DNA of 64,000 bases, from positions 166,647,989-166,711,988 of the forward strand of contig OX578135.1 in NCBI GenBank assembly GCA_951213105.1, written 5' to 3'. A program made the translations under genes and the position numbers. The stretch's first letter is position 1, and each line of letters opens with the position of its first letter. Under the pieces are notes generated by a model. The model made no database searches, had not been told where the DNA came from, and was given only the letters and a program-made list of their open reading frames with translations. Source of the stretch: Amaurobius ferox (Eukaryota > Arthropoda > Arachnida > Araneae > Amaurobiidae). Shown here one piece after another: positions 1-10,444 of the stretch.

Positions 1-337
1 CTAGTATACTAAATACATGGGTGTCCGGAGACGTTTGATCATCATTTGCATAAAATTGGACTAGTTCATTTTCAGAACAGGGGTGTCCGATGAATTTGTA
101 AAATGTCAATATGTGGAAACCCCCTTATCATTCAAGTACTTTCAGAGAGTCAGAGAAAAACTGATCACTATATCGTCGATATCTTTGTGAATTTTTACAA
201 TATTCCAGTAGATGTTTTAAAGAAGTTGCTTTATAGTATTTATTCACTACAAAATCATGAAAGAAAACTATTGCTATGTTTCGTGCCTGCGCAGTAAAAA
301 CTTTGTTTCTTCAAATGCTTATATCTCATCGTATATA
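1..337. other. unassigned sequence, possible old transposon debris
   Basis: No gene is recognisable. The stretch at about 22-45 (GTGTCCGG...TTTGATCAT) resembles the piece at about 1418-1440 and looks like an old Tc1-type terminus in the same orientation. The rest gives no homology I can name. Confidence 0.4.
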
Positions 338-965
338 CAGGGTGTTCCAAAAATGACTGACACATTTGAAAAATGCATAAAAGAAAACAGAAAGCGATAG
401 AAATGTAGTGTTTGCTGCATTGTACTTGGGAAACCAAGGAATTTTATTCAGCAAATTTTCGAAATTTGTTACAAAGGTCACCAACAGATGGCGCTGTTGA
501 ATGGGAAAAACTAATAAACTGTATGACAATGATTCAAAAACTACAATACGATGTTTCCAAAATAACCACCATTTGCAACAACAACATGGCGCCGTCTGAG
601 AACAAAATTCGCAGGCACATGTGCAAACTTTTCAGCCGGAATGGTCAGGTCAAGAAATCTCCGCTATTCCAACGAATAAACCATTTTCAACAAATAATCC
701 AACAGCAGTTTGAAATTTTTGAGAAACATACGCTAGAAGAATGCTGAGCAAAGTACAGAATGGAGATCTGACAATATGCGTTTCCCTGCAGTTATCACAC
801 AACCGCAGCGCCATCTGTTGGTAACCTTTGGAACAAATTTTGAAAATTGGTTGAATAAAATTCTCTGGTTTCCCAAGTACAATGCAGCAAGCGCTACATT
901 TCTATCGCCTTCTGTATTTTTTTACTGCATTTTTCAAATGTGTCAGTCATTTTTGGGACACCCTG
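338..965. mobile_element. mariner-like non-autonomous element with ~160-bp inverted repeats
   Basis: The element starts CAGGGTGTTCCAAAAATGAC and ends with the near-perfect reverse complement. The inverted repeats run over about 338-497 and 803-965 with only scattered differences. Both ends abut TA (336-337 and 966-967), the target duplication of the Tc1/mariner superfamily. The 300-bp centre keeps only a remnant of a transposase. At 628 bp it is far shorter than an autonomous member, so it is a deletion derivative needing a transposase from elsewhere. Confidence 0.85.
412..747 (+). pseudogene. remnant of a transposase N-terminal helix-turn-helix
   Basis: A 111-codon open stretch whose first 30 codons lie in the left inverted repeat. 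Residues around 62-85 (PSENKIRRHMCKLFSRNGQVKK) resemble the helix-turn-helix region of arthropod IS630/mariner-type transposases, in which a basic helix is followed by a phrase like F-x-x-x-G-x-V-x-K. No catalytic D or E motif follows and the frame ends before the right inverted repeat. It cannot make a working transposase. The family call is an inference from a short motif. Confidence 0.35.
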
Positions 966-967
966 TA

Positions 968-2060
968 CAATGCTTTTATTTTCAATTGAAGTATAATATT
1001 TTTGTTGGACGTTTACAAATGTTCTGTAAGTTTCGTGAAATTTGTTTGAAACTTGTGGATATTGTAAGCAAAAAACATGTAACAAAATTTGTTTTTTTTT
1101 TAAAGAAACGTTTATATCTTCATGAATACACGTTTTTGTTTTACGAAAATGCTTATACTCATTGAACAAAGCTAGTTAACTATTTTGTGAAAGTTACAAA
1201 TAATTTCCAGCTTTTAATGATACAGGGTGATCAAATATATGTTTCCCCTCTTTCAATATCTTGAATATCTTGGTGGTCCCCTAAATGCATAAATGCACAA
1301 GTCACCGAAATTTTACTGGAAAGTGTGCGTTCAAGTATGTTCTTCACATCGCCAAACTTACAGAACACTTCGCCAAGTATTTATTTAGAAATTCGAAAAA
1401 CATTCTAACATCCAAAGTGTCCGGATACTTTTGATCATATAGTGTAATTCTCAAAGCATTGTGGCATTTTCTAGAGTTTCATCCATGGGAGTTGTATCTC
1501 CTTCTTTTTAACTCCATGAGGAGGGTCCTGCGAATGTGATGTGTTTTGTTGTAGATCTGTCTATGTAGAAAACTATTTAAAAATGTTTTGTATTCAATAC
1601 ATCAGTTTTCCTGCAGATTGAAAAATTTAGTTACTACCAGTAAACAACACAAAGTAAAGCTTTCTTTTAATTCGATATCGCTGAAAATCAATAGACTTTC
1701 CATTAGAATAGCACCTCCATGGCAGACGGCATCCATGGATCAGTTTTGTACTTTAGCACCGAATAGTCAATACCTGAAGCGACAGCAGGTAGGCTAAATT
1801 GCTATGTGTAACAATAGCAAGTGTTTTTGCTGCCATTGTAGGTATTGGCGATTGAAGAGTGAATAACTTTATAGGATGTTATTGTTTGCAATGGGAGCGC
1901 TATGGGATAGTTCTTGGCAGTAGAGTAGTGTGAAAGTTATGACTAAAGATGCTGACCGATTGAGGTTTTAGCTTAGAAAATGTTTGGTATTACAAGGAAA
2001 GTTTATATTGAAATTTGCGCTTTCAATTAATTTTATTCCTTGGTGAGTAAAGTAAAAAAA
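968..2060. other. intergenic sequence with short dispersed-repeat pieces
   Basis: No coding gene seen. Position 1418-1446 reads like a Tc1-type terminus (GTGTCCGGATACTTTTGATC) followed by TA. The segment 1449-1517 is recognisably similar to 8921-8992, both containing TTTCATCCAT and CTCCATG, so it belongs to an unnamed dispersed repeat. The rest is A+T-rich and unassigned. Confidence 0.4.
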
Positions 2061-2991
2061 TCTAATGTGGGCAGCACATGACTTTCCTTATATAATGGAA
2101 TGAATTTACTACTTTTACAGTTAAAAAATGTTATTCTCATAGTAGATACTTATATTCTTTCCAAGATATTGAATTTTCTTCAATTAATAGTCGTTTTTAT
2201 TGATTTAGTGCTATTTTTATCCATTTGGCGAGATTTTCGTTAATTTGGCAACATTTTAAAATGTTGAAGTTTGCGACATTCAGCTAAATTCGTCGTCAAA
2301 ATTTTGCCAAGTGTTATGGACAGAGAAATAGTTATTATTACAGCAGATAAATAACTATTGGCTTTCATATACAAAAGTATTACTCAAAGTATCTTTTTTC
2401 GTGAATGGCACGAGTTAGATCCACGAGAATGATATCACCAAATGTATCGCATGCTATTACATATGAAAAGTGAACATGTTTCTTAACAGTTAATATTTTT
2501 TTTAATTTATGGGATTTTTTGACAAAATTATTTGAAAAATGCGCAATATCTCGAGAACGGTTAATGCTAGCGTTCTAAAATTTTTGTCAATCGTTTTCTA
2601 AGGAAAAATTACATAAGAAATGCTTATTTGCGTAACTTTATTAAAGATTTTGATTTTTAGATGATTTTTTCAAAATTTCATTCGTTAATTTAAGGGTGTT
2701 CTGAACATTCGATTGTGTTTTAAAACAATAGGCTTCCAGTATTCACGGATTGTGATTTTTGTACCAAATTTCATTTGAATCGCTTCATTCGTTTGTGAGA
2801 TATCGTCTCCACAGACTCACTGACACACACACACACACACATACATTCACACACACACACAGACATCACCTCAAAAATGTTCGATTCGTGATCAGAGATG
2901 CTTGAAACGTGCTCTCCCGTCGAAAATTCGAATTCGAATTTTCAACCCCGTCAAAATACTTTCCTTATAAATTATGTATATAGGGAAAGTA
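2061..2991 (+). mobile_element. family A element, copy A1 (Helentron-associated-like)
   Basis: This copy shows the family A layout. The 5' end is TCTAATGTGGGCAGCACATG, followed by the subterminal motif ACTTTCCTTATATA. An A+T-rich non-coding body carries the phrase ATCTCGAGAACGG. A CA microsatellite lies at about 2820-2865. A 3' terminal hairpin at 2957-2991 has one arm (TAGGGAAAGT, consensus TATATAAGGAAAGT) that is the reverse complement of the 5' motif. The 5' end follows a run of A, as in all copies. No open frame is conserved between copies. I see the architecture directly. Assignment to Helentron derivatives is inference. Confidence 0.8.
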
Positions 2992-3140
2992 ATAATTTAG
3001 CTGAAAAATGCAAAGAGTGGATGAAATGCAAGAGATTTTGAAATATGCCACCTTTTGTAATATGAATACATACAAGATTTAACATTTGAAATGTTTTCTT
3101 ATTTCTAAATTAGATGAGCTTTAACAACAATTTTATTCAC

Positions 3141-4105
3141 ACTTTTCAACATAGTTGCAATGTCTTTATGACTTTGTTCATTCTGGCTGTCTGTTCGCAC
3201 GATAACTGCCTTAAAAATGACTTTATCTAAATGAAATTATTTTAGTATGTTGTTGAGACAGTCTGTGGGACATATGGGAAAGTAAAAGAATAATATCACT
3301 CAATTAGTTTAGGATTTAACCGGGGTTGAAAAGTTTTGGATTTAACCAGGGCAGAAAAAATGAAATACATTGAATCTTATGGGACCTAATTTTTCAAACA
3401 TTTTTTAAGCGGAGTTAAAATTCATAAATTGCTTTGAAAATTTTAGGAAATATTCAAATTATCACGTAAAATGTGTAAAATGAATTTCATTAAAATATGT
3501 TAAGTAGTTTTTATAAATAAAAATTGAAATAATAATTAGACCCATATTATATGAAGAGATCACGTGACTCATTGCAAAATAAAATATGGCATCCATTTTC
3601 TTTCTTGCTTAGTGAAAATTGTGATTTTTAAGGAACTCTTATTTTTATATTTAGTGTTGCATCCGTCCTAAAACCGCTTTATTTTTGCATATTATCTGTG
3701 TATCTAAATTCTGTGCTTACGCAATCAAAATATTTCTTATTTTAAATGATCGCTAAATTTTGATTATTTTTACAACGAAGCCTAATTTTAACGTATGCAG
3801 AATGTAAACAAATCAAGCTATTGCAAGATGAGTTGTATAAGGATTGCTGACTTTGTTAAACACAAAATTATTTAGCTCAGGGGTCTGGAATATAAGTGAT
3901 ATGAATGAAATATTCATTGATTTTACATAGAACAGCAGACGATTTTATAGCGTTGCCTTTTTTGACGAAGTTTAAAGTTTCCAAGTAAAATAAATTATTG
4001 TAGTACTGGGATAATTTAAAAAATATCACCGCTGCATTCCCACCGTAATGCATTTTAGAGATGTTTAAATAAGATTGCATTACAGTTGGAAAAATTAATG
4101 CTTTA
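3141..4105 (-). mobile_element. family C element, copy C1
   Basis: Aligns by eye over nearly its whole length with 6181-7122 and most of 61583-62930. At the left edge it has a decayed hairpin region followed by GTTCATTCTGGCTGTCTGTTCGC, a shortened form of the GTCT microsatellite in other copies. The right edge is the decayed AAGATTGCATTACAGTTGGAAAA end. No conserved open frame. I list the strand as minus so that, as in family A, the hairpin is the 3' end. Confidence 0.75.
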
Positions 4106-4816
4106 TGTATAATTAATCTTTCTTGTTATGTATTACTTTCGGATATTAGCGTTTAAAGTTTTTACATTTTTCGTAACGCTCCGATTTCAGACGGATACCT
4201 TGATCATAGACAATTTTGTTGAAAAATGGTTGATTCCTATTCATGAAAACGTAAAACGTGTCTCACACACACATATGACAATATTTAAACTTTTCATATA
4301 CTACTTATTGTTGGGATCGCAATCCAATATATTTGGAAGAAATAAAAAAGAAATATTAGCTCACATGCATAACAGTTAACTATAAATAATAAATGTACGG
4401 CCTTTCTAAACAAACACGAGTAGAAAAGAAACTCTGAAAAGTACTTAATGGACTATAAATAATGACGCACAGCAGGAAAAAAGACATTTGATTGCAGTGG
4501 AAAGGGTTGGAAGCGATTTTAATAATGAGCTACGTTAATTATTTATGACTATCGGCAGAATAGTTTTCTCCAAGTAATTATCCGGGAACTTTGTTTCAGA
4601 TTTTCTCGTGTCTTTAATTGGTACTGGAATGCATTTTAATTGCACGTAAAAATATGTTTTATTTATTTTGAAAAGTACAAGGTAACCGGATGAAAAATAT
4701 CCAAAAATATGAAAATATGTCTCGAAAAGTATTTGTTATATAAACGTCGTGTTTGAGGCATTGTAGATGGAATCCTTCAAAGTTCTTGTGCCGCTCACCC
4801 GTATCCGCCAGTTGGT
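4106..4816. other. unassigned A+T-rich sequence
   Basis: Open stretches such as 4128-4379 have no recognisable domain and no support from composition. Nothing identifiable is seen. Confidence 0.35.
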
Positions 4817-4892
4817 TGTTGAGACCCAGACCGTCCGACCTACCAGAAAGGTGTAAGGTAACTGTTTGGACCGCCAGTTGGCTGTTGTTACA
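4817..4892 (-). repeat. 3' fragment of the SINE seen at 9215-9491
   Basis: Contains GAGACCCAGACCGTCCGACC and CTACCAGAAAGGTGTAAGG, the same 3' body as the SINE copies at 9215 and 63827. The tRNA-related head is missing, as expected of a 5'-truncated SINE. A GTTGTT tail flanks it. Confidence 0.7.
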
Positions 4893-6180
4893 TTGATATT
4901 TAACTAAAATGTAACATTGGGTATTATAGAAGAAAGATCACGAATTAAAGATACATATGGTCCATGAGAATGGAATACACAATTTGTGCGAGGTTCCTTT
5001 TACATGCACCTGCTACGGATGTGGGCCGTGCCCCTTTGTCGCTCAAGAGAGGATGGTTTTGAGTTTCACAGGGCGCCGATGCTTTGACACTAACGAAGCT
5101 AACCTTGTTGACCGCCCCGGTATTATATATTCCTTGGAAGTGTGGGTCCTCACAAAGTTATTAATTTCGGAGCCTCCATCGATATCAAGGGTCATGTAGA
5201 ACCAATGGGATGAGGGGGGTGGGCAACATGGGGCGTATGGGTAACCCTATGCTGTCCAATTGGAAAGCTGAGGTGTCAAAACAGAGGTGGTAAAATTTAA
5301 GTTCTGAGAGAGAGAAAATTTAAATTTAGAGAATAGTGTGTGACTTGACTTTAAGACTCCAGTATGTGTAGAGGGAAGAAGATGGACCTGGATAACTGGG
5401 AAATCGCCAAGACGCCATGACCGAGGTAGGCCGTGCATGCTTCATGTACGTATTTAGAAATACCAACTCTCTCTCAGTACGTGTAAAATAATTTTATCTT
5501 AGGATAAGAGGGAATACTTTGTATAAAGTAATTTTAAGACAATTTATGTAATACAATTGTTGATTAGTAATTGGTATTTAAATGGCAAAGATGAGTGGGA
5601 TTAAGTGTTTGTATGAGAACTCAAAGAGATTATAATGTATATAACTATAAGTTAAGGTTGTTTTTTGTTACAATAAAATGTGTTTGTTTATATTTAAAAT
5701 TGCGTCCACACTTTAGAATAGTTTAACGTTGTATTCGATGTACAAAAGCGGCCAATACGTAAAACCTCAAATATTGGGGAATGAACATATTACGGAATTC
5801 TAGCGTACAGACCGGACGTGTGGCGAGAACCACCATACAGTTGCATCTCACGCGCATGCTCCATAGTAACCGTAGAAGAGCACCAGTAACAGATTTAATA
5901 CCACTGTATTTTTGATGTGAGTAACATCTATGTTTGGGGTTTCTCTGGCGGGAAAAAACGGAGCGTTACAAAAAAATAAAAACACTTTGAACGCTTATAT
6001 ACCCGAACTTGGAGGATGTGTACAGACAGAAAGACACAAGAGCAAAATCAAGAAAAATAATTATTAAAAAATGCTCAAAACGTATAGATCCTCTAAAATA
6101 ATATAACGCCACTGGCAGTACATGATAGACGATAGAAAATCTTATAAAATAATTAATAAAAGAATCAAAATTTTCATTTT
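4893..6180. other. unassigned sequence, possibly including an LTR-like tail
   Basis: No domain found in the short open stretches (4957-5199; 5247-5438 minus; 5966-6256 minus). The segment 5640-5720 has a poly(A)-signal-rich stretch (CAATAAAATG) of the sort found in LTR R/U5 regions, but no partner repeat is visible, so no element is called. Confidence 0.3.
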
Positions 6181-7122
6181 TAACACTTTCCAGCATAGTT
6201 GTAAAGTGCTTATGATTTTGTTCATTCTGTCTGCCTGTCTGTCTGTCCGTTCGCACGTCGTAAAAATGACTTTATCAAGATGAAATTTTAGTATGTTGTT
6301 GATAAGGTCTGTGGGACATATGGGAATGAAAATGAATAATATTACCCAAATAGTTTCGGATTAAACCCGGGTTGAAAAAATGAAATACATTGAACCCTAT
6401 GGGGCATAAATTTCAAAATATTTAAACGGAGTTAAAATTCATAAATTGCTTCTAAAATTTTAGAAAATATTCAAATTATCAGGTAAAATGTGTAAAAAAA
6501 TTTCAGCAAAATATGTTAGGCAGTTTTTTAAATAAAAATTAAAATAATAATTGCACTCATATTATATGAAGAGATCACGTGACTCATTTCAAAATAAAAT
6601 ATGGCATTCATTTTTTCCCCAGTATAAACTTCGTGAAGTTTGTGTGTGTGTGTGTGTGTGTTTAGTGTTGCATCCGTCCTAAAACCCCTTTATTTTTGCA
6701 TGTTAGTTATGTATCTAAATTATGTGTCAACGCAATTACAATATTTTTTATTTTAAATGATCACTAAACTTTGATTATTCCTACAACAAAGCCTAATTTA
6801 TATAGCAAGCAGAATGTAAACAAATCAAGCAATTGTAAGATGGGTTGTATAAGAACTGTTGAATTTTTTTCACTCAAAATTATTTAGCTCTGGAGTCTGT
6901 AATATAAGTGATACGAATGAAATATTCATTGATTTTTCATTGAGAAGCAGATGACTATAGCATTGCCTTTTTTGATGAACTTTTAATTTTCTAAGTATAA
7001 CAAATTAATGTAGTACTGTGATAATTTGAAAAAAATCAGCCTTGAATGGATTGCATTTTAGAGATGTTTAAATAAAATTGCATTTAAATTGGAAAGTGTT
7101 TCATAATCAATGCTTTTTGCAT
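6181..7122 (-). mobile_element. family C element, copy C2
   Basis: The best-preserved simple copy of family C. The left edge has the hairpin AACACTTTCCAGCATAGTTG...AAAGTGCTT and then the microsatellite CTGTCTGCCTGTCTGTCTGTC. The right edge ends in GGAAAGTGTTTCATAATCAATGC, whose AAAGTGTT is the complement of the AACACTTT hairpin arm. A local GT microsatellite (about 6641-6661) has expanded in the middle compared with C1. Non-coding. Confidence 0.8.
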
Positions 7123-8274
7123 GAATGATTTTTTTGTTGTAATAATGTCTGCAGATTAAAAGATTTTTATTCTCATTTCCTTCATTTATAAAACTTCCAT
7201 AATTTTAGAAATAGAGGCATAAACAATTATCAGTTCATGTTATCGGAATTTGAATGGCAATTAGTGTAGATAGGATCAAAATACGATGAGGTCACGTTAG
7301 TTTAGAGGATCCAATCAAGATTAGGTTTCGTTCCTTTGGAGGCCCATTGAGCGATTGCGACACAGTCAAATGAACATGAAAGCTAATAGACAGAAGGACG
7401 CCTAAATTTTAAATGTAACCCTATAAATGTAACCCACTGAAATTTTATGAGTTTCTGTACCGTCATTCTTCCGTGATGGATTTTTAAACGGATGGATTTT
7501 CAATTTCATTTGTATTGATTTTAAATTTTTTTGATTTAAAATTTTTTTTAATTTGGTTTTTTTTTAGATTATGTAATATATTTTGCAATAAAAACGAGCA
7601 TGTAAAAATTATATAATATTTATTTACTATAATTATTTATTTGAGATACTTTTCCATTTTTGAAAAGTATGTAGGAAAAATGTATGTAAGAAAAATGTAT
7701 GTTGGAAAAGTATGTAGGAAAAATGTATGTAAGAAAAATGTATGTAGGAAAAGTATGTAGGACGAGGGAAAAGGAACTTTTCCTCTTCTAACTTCTTTGA
7801 AAATCAATAGTACTCAAACATGTATAAAAAGATCGATTGTAATGATCGATTGTAATATATCGATTGCAATAAGCGCTTCAAATTTCATTCGATTTGCTCA
7901 ATTCGTTCTAGAAATAGAACGCTCTAGGTGTTTCATATGCAGAACGTTTACACATTTGTTAATAGTGAGCATATTTATTGTTTTAAGGATTTTTTGTATT
8001 GTGAAAGTTGTTTGTTTTGGTGAGTTCTATTACTCTTTACAGTTCTGACCATCAGTTTATATACACCCTGTATAAGTTTTCCATTTTCGAAAAAGACTGC
8101 TAACAATTTTGAGGATCATTCCTTGATCCAAGCATCTATAAAATTGATAAACCTGTGACATTTATCGACTGAGATTATTGTGATAAATTTCATTTGATCT
8201 CAGTTTGTTTTAGCGATACATTCCGGACAAATATACAGACAGTCAAACACGGGAATAAAATTTAAACTAGAATG
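7123..8274. other. unassigned A+T-rich sequence with a small minisatellite
   Basis: No gene is recognised. The open stretch 7797-8048 has no domain. The short minisatellite at 7663-7765 is listed separately. Confidence 0.35.
7663..7765. repeat. minisatellite of 15-bp-like units
   Basis: Alternating units such as AAAGTATGTAGGA and AAAATGTATGTAAGA repeat about seven times, with a higher-order period near 46 bp. Confidence 0.75.
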
Positions 8275-8440
8275 ATCAACCATGCATAAAGCATTGATTA
8301 TGAAACCCTTTCCAACTAAAATGTAGTTTTATTTAAGCATCTTTAAATTCTGATACATTCAGCGCCAATATTTTTTAAATTATCACAGTCCTACAGTGAT
8401 TTATTATATTTGAAAACTTAAAATTTCATCGAAAGAGATT
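8275..8440 (-). repeat. family C fragment, 5'-end piece (C5)
   Basis: Reverse-orientation match to the far end of family C (GCATTGATTATGAAACCCTTTCC and the following 140 bp). Listed as minus only to mark that it is inverted relative to C1 and C2; by the convention used for them it would be plus. With 9585-9870 it may represent the two ends of one interrupted copy. Confidence 0.65.
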
Positions 8441-8506
8441 ATGTTAGTAACCATGCAGGTAAAAGTAAGGAGTTGAAATTTCACATTAAGAAAACGTCAA
8501 TATCGT

Positions 8507-8622
8507 GTGAAACAATCATTCAGGTGGCGCTGGAATAAGATAGGTAGCTTTGCATTGCATGAATTTCTATGGCAAAAGGCTTAAAATATTTATTTAAACT
8601 GTCCATTTTGCAAAAATAAATT
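8507..8622. repeat. unnamed dispersed repeat, also at 31608-31728
   Basis: Both places share AACAATC(A/G)(T/C)TCAGGTGGCGCTG, then TTGCATGAATTT.TATGG, and stop at TTTTGCAAA. The other copy runs straight into the TA microsatellite. The shared right edge suggests a real element terminus. Confidence 0.65.
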
Positions 8623-9214
8623 ATTAGCGCAATGGAAAGTAGAACTGAAACAATAAAGAACATTCCCAAGTATTCACAATTGTTTTGCCTTTCAATTTAT
8701 TTTTATCTCCATAAATTCTATAGTTTCATCTCCATTTAACTGCATAGATTGTATATACTATCCTACAACTATGAAAAAACACTGGTTAACTATATTCTTA
8801 AATAGGGAACCCTTAATTTAAAAATAATCAAAAATATATATACTAAATACTACGCCTTTGTGTTGTGTCAATTAGCTATAGCAGCTACTTTACTAACACT
8901 AGCGACACCTAGATATAATTCGCAAAGCATAATGGTATTTTTAAGCGTTTCATCCATAGAAGTTATATTATCTCCTTCCTTCTAACTCCATGGTTGATAG
9001 TATTTAGTAGGTAGCTCACTGTTTTTACTGGAGGTGCAGCTATTGAATAGATGTTGATTAGCGTCATCTGGTTTAAGAACTGTTGTCTGTTAGTTGAGGT
9101 TCTGAGCAGGGTGGAAGCTTGATGATTCAGGCTAAAGAACCGGGTAAGGATTAAGGGCTAGTTATTGCTGAGCTGTGCGGCTACTTGCAGATTCTGGCTG
9201 CAGTATCAAATGAT
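8623..9214. other. unassigned sequence with a short dispersed-repeat match
   Basis: 8921-8992 resembles 1449-1517. Otherwise nothing identifiable. It lies between two family C fragments. Confidence 0.35.
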
Positions 9215-9491
9215 AACTTCTGCTTCTTCGACCCAGACCGTCCGACCTACCAGAAAGGCATAAGGTATATCTATTTGAACTGCCGGGAAGTGCCATCCAA
9301 TTTAGATCGGAACCCAGTGGGGATGGCATCCACAGGGACCGTACCCTCCTTCCCCTACCACCAACCTCTCGGAAGGACTTACCCACCCACATGTTTAGCG
9401 TGAACACGGCGGCAGTTTCTTCAGTAGCGTGAATCGAACCCGGGCCTATCGAGTGCAATTCCCACGCGCTAACCACTGGGCTGTCGCGCCC
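9215..9491 (-). mobile_element. tRNA-derived SINE, full length, with 9-bp target duplication
   Basis: On the minus strand the element begins at 9491 with a tRNA-like head. An A-box-like CAGCCCAGTGG lies at about 9473-9483 and a B-box GGTTCGATTC at about 9432-9441, which is an RNA polymerase III internal promoter. A body unrelated to tRNA follows and ends near 9226 with a short purine-rich tail. The direct repeat TCAAATGAT flanks it exactly (9206-9214 and 9492-9500). This is a target duplication typical of LINE-mediated retroposition. Related 3' bodies lie at 4817-4892 and 63827-64000. Non-coding; the 104-codon frame across it is incidental. Confidence 0.85.
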
Positions 9492-9584
9492 TCAAATGAT
9501 GATTTGCAGCTGCTAAAGCTGGGGGTATTTTGTGAATTCAAGTGAGGTACAATTAAAGTAAATTCAAGTGAGGTATTCGAAGCA

Positions 9585-9870
9585 ATTTGTGAATTTTAAC
9601 TTCGCTTAAAAAATGTATGAAAAATTATGTCCCATAGGGTTCAATGTATTTCATTTTTTTAACCCGGGTTTAATCCGAAACTAATTGGGTGATATTATCC
9701 ATTTTTATTCCCATATGTTCCACAGACCGTCTAAATAGCATACTAAATTTAAATTTTGATAAAGTCATTTTTACGGCAGTTATCGTGCGAATGGACAGAC
9801 AGACAGACAAAATGAGTAAAGTCATAAACACTTATAAACTCCTATTAAAAGATGCTCAAAAGGTGTGAGA
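9585..9870 (+). repeat. family C fragment, hairpin-end piece (C4)
   Basis: Matches C1 and C2 in inverted orientation over the ATGGGACATA / TGCATACTAAA region, the microsatellite GGACAGACAGACAGACA and a decayed hairpin (GTCATAAACACTTATAAAC). The inner part of the family is missing. Confidence 0.7.
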
Positions 9871-10230
9871 GCAAAACGGAAAGCAAAAGATAGGATAAAA
9901 GAGAATTTGAAAGAGATGGCAAAAGAAAGAATGAAAGAGAGGGAAAAAGATGAACAAAAGAGAAAGCAAAATATAAGACGAGACAGAAAGCAAAAGATAG
10001 GGCAAAATTAGCGAAAGAGAGAGAAAAATTTAAGGCGAAAAGAAATTAAAAAAATATGACAAAAGAGAGAGGGAAAGAGATGGCAAAATAAAGCACAAAA
10101 CAGAGGGCAAAAGATAGAGCGAAATATACAGCAAAAGAGAAAGCGAAAGAGATGGCAAAATAATGATCAAAAGTGGGACTTAGAAAGAGACAGGAAAAAA
10201 GAAGCAGAGAGACAACCAGAGAAATCAACT
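9866..10230. repeat. GA-rich low-complexity tract
   Basis: About 360 bp of degenerate purine-rich repeats (GCAAAAGAGAAAGCGAAAGA style) with almost no pyrimidines on the plus strand. The 60-codon minus-strand frame inside, rich in F, A, S and L, is a product of the composition. Confidence 0.8.
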
Positions 10231-10238
10231 AAAAACAT

Positions 10239-10444
10239 TCGTTTTAATTGTAGAGATTGTTTGCTTAAATCGTACAAATCCGCCCAAAACACAAAATTGC
10301 CGTGAAATTCTTTGCAATACTATAAATAAAGTTTATTGTTTTAACAAGAAGAAGAATTTGTCATTTGCTTAAAGAATTTTAAGGCAATTTTGTGTTTTTG
10401 ACAGATTTATACGAGTTAAGCAAATGATCTCTACATTTGAAACG
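10239..10444. mobile_element. foldback/MITE with ~80-bp inverted repeats
   Basis: The left arm (about 10239-10318, TTGTAGAGATTGTTTGCTTA...) and the right arm (about 10366-10444) are reverse complements with scattered mismatches, leaving a loop of about 47 bp. The arms contain CAAAACACAAAATTGCC and its complement. No coding content. A small non-autonomous DNA transposon or foldback element is likely, but the target duplication is not clear. Confidence 0.75.

Noticed and set aside
2061..2991. Canonical Helitron for families A and B
   Set aside because: The 5' TC fits, but the 3' end lacks CTRR and the hairpin is right at the end. The layout is closer to Helentron-associated elements.
9429..9491. 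Functional tRNA gene on the minus strand
   Set aside because: It is the head of a SINE bounded by a target duplication. The tRNA fold is not complete.
10046..10228. Hydrophobic F/A/S/L-rich small protein
   Set aside because: Antisense of the GA-rich tract.
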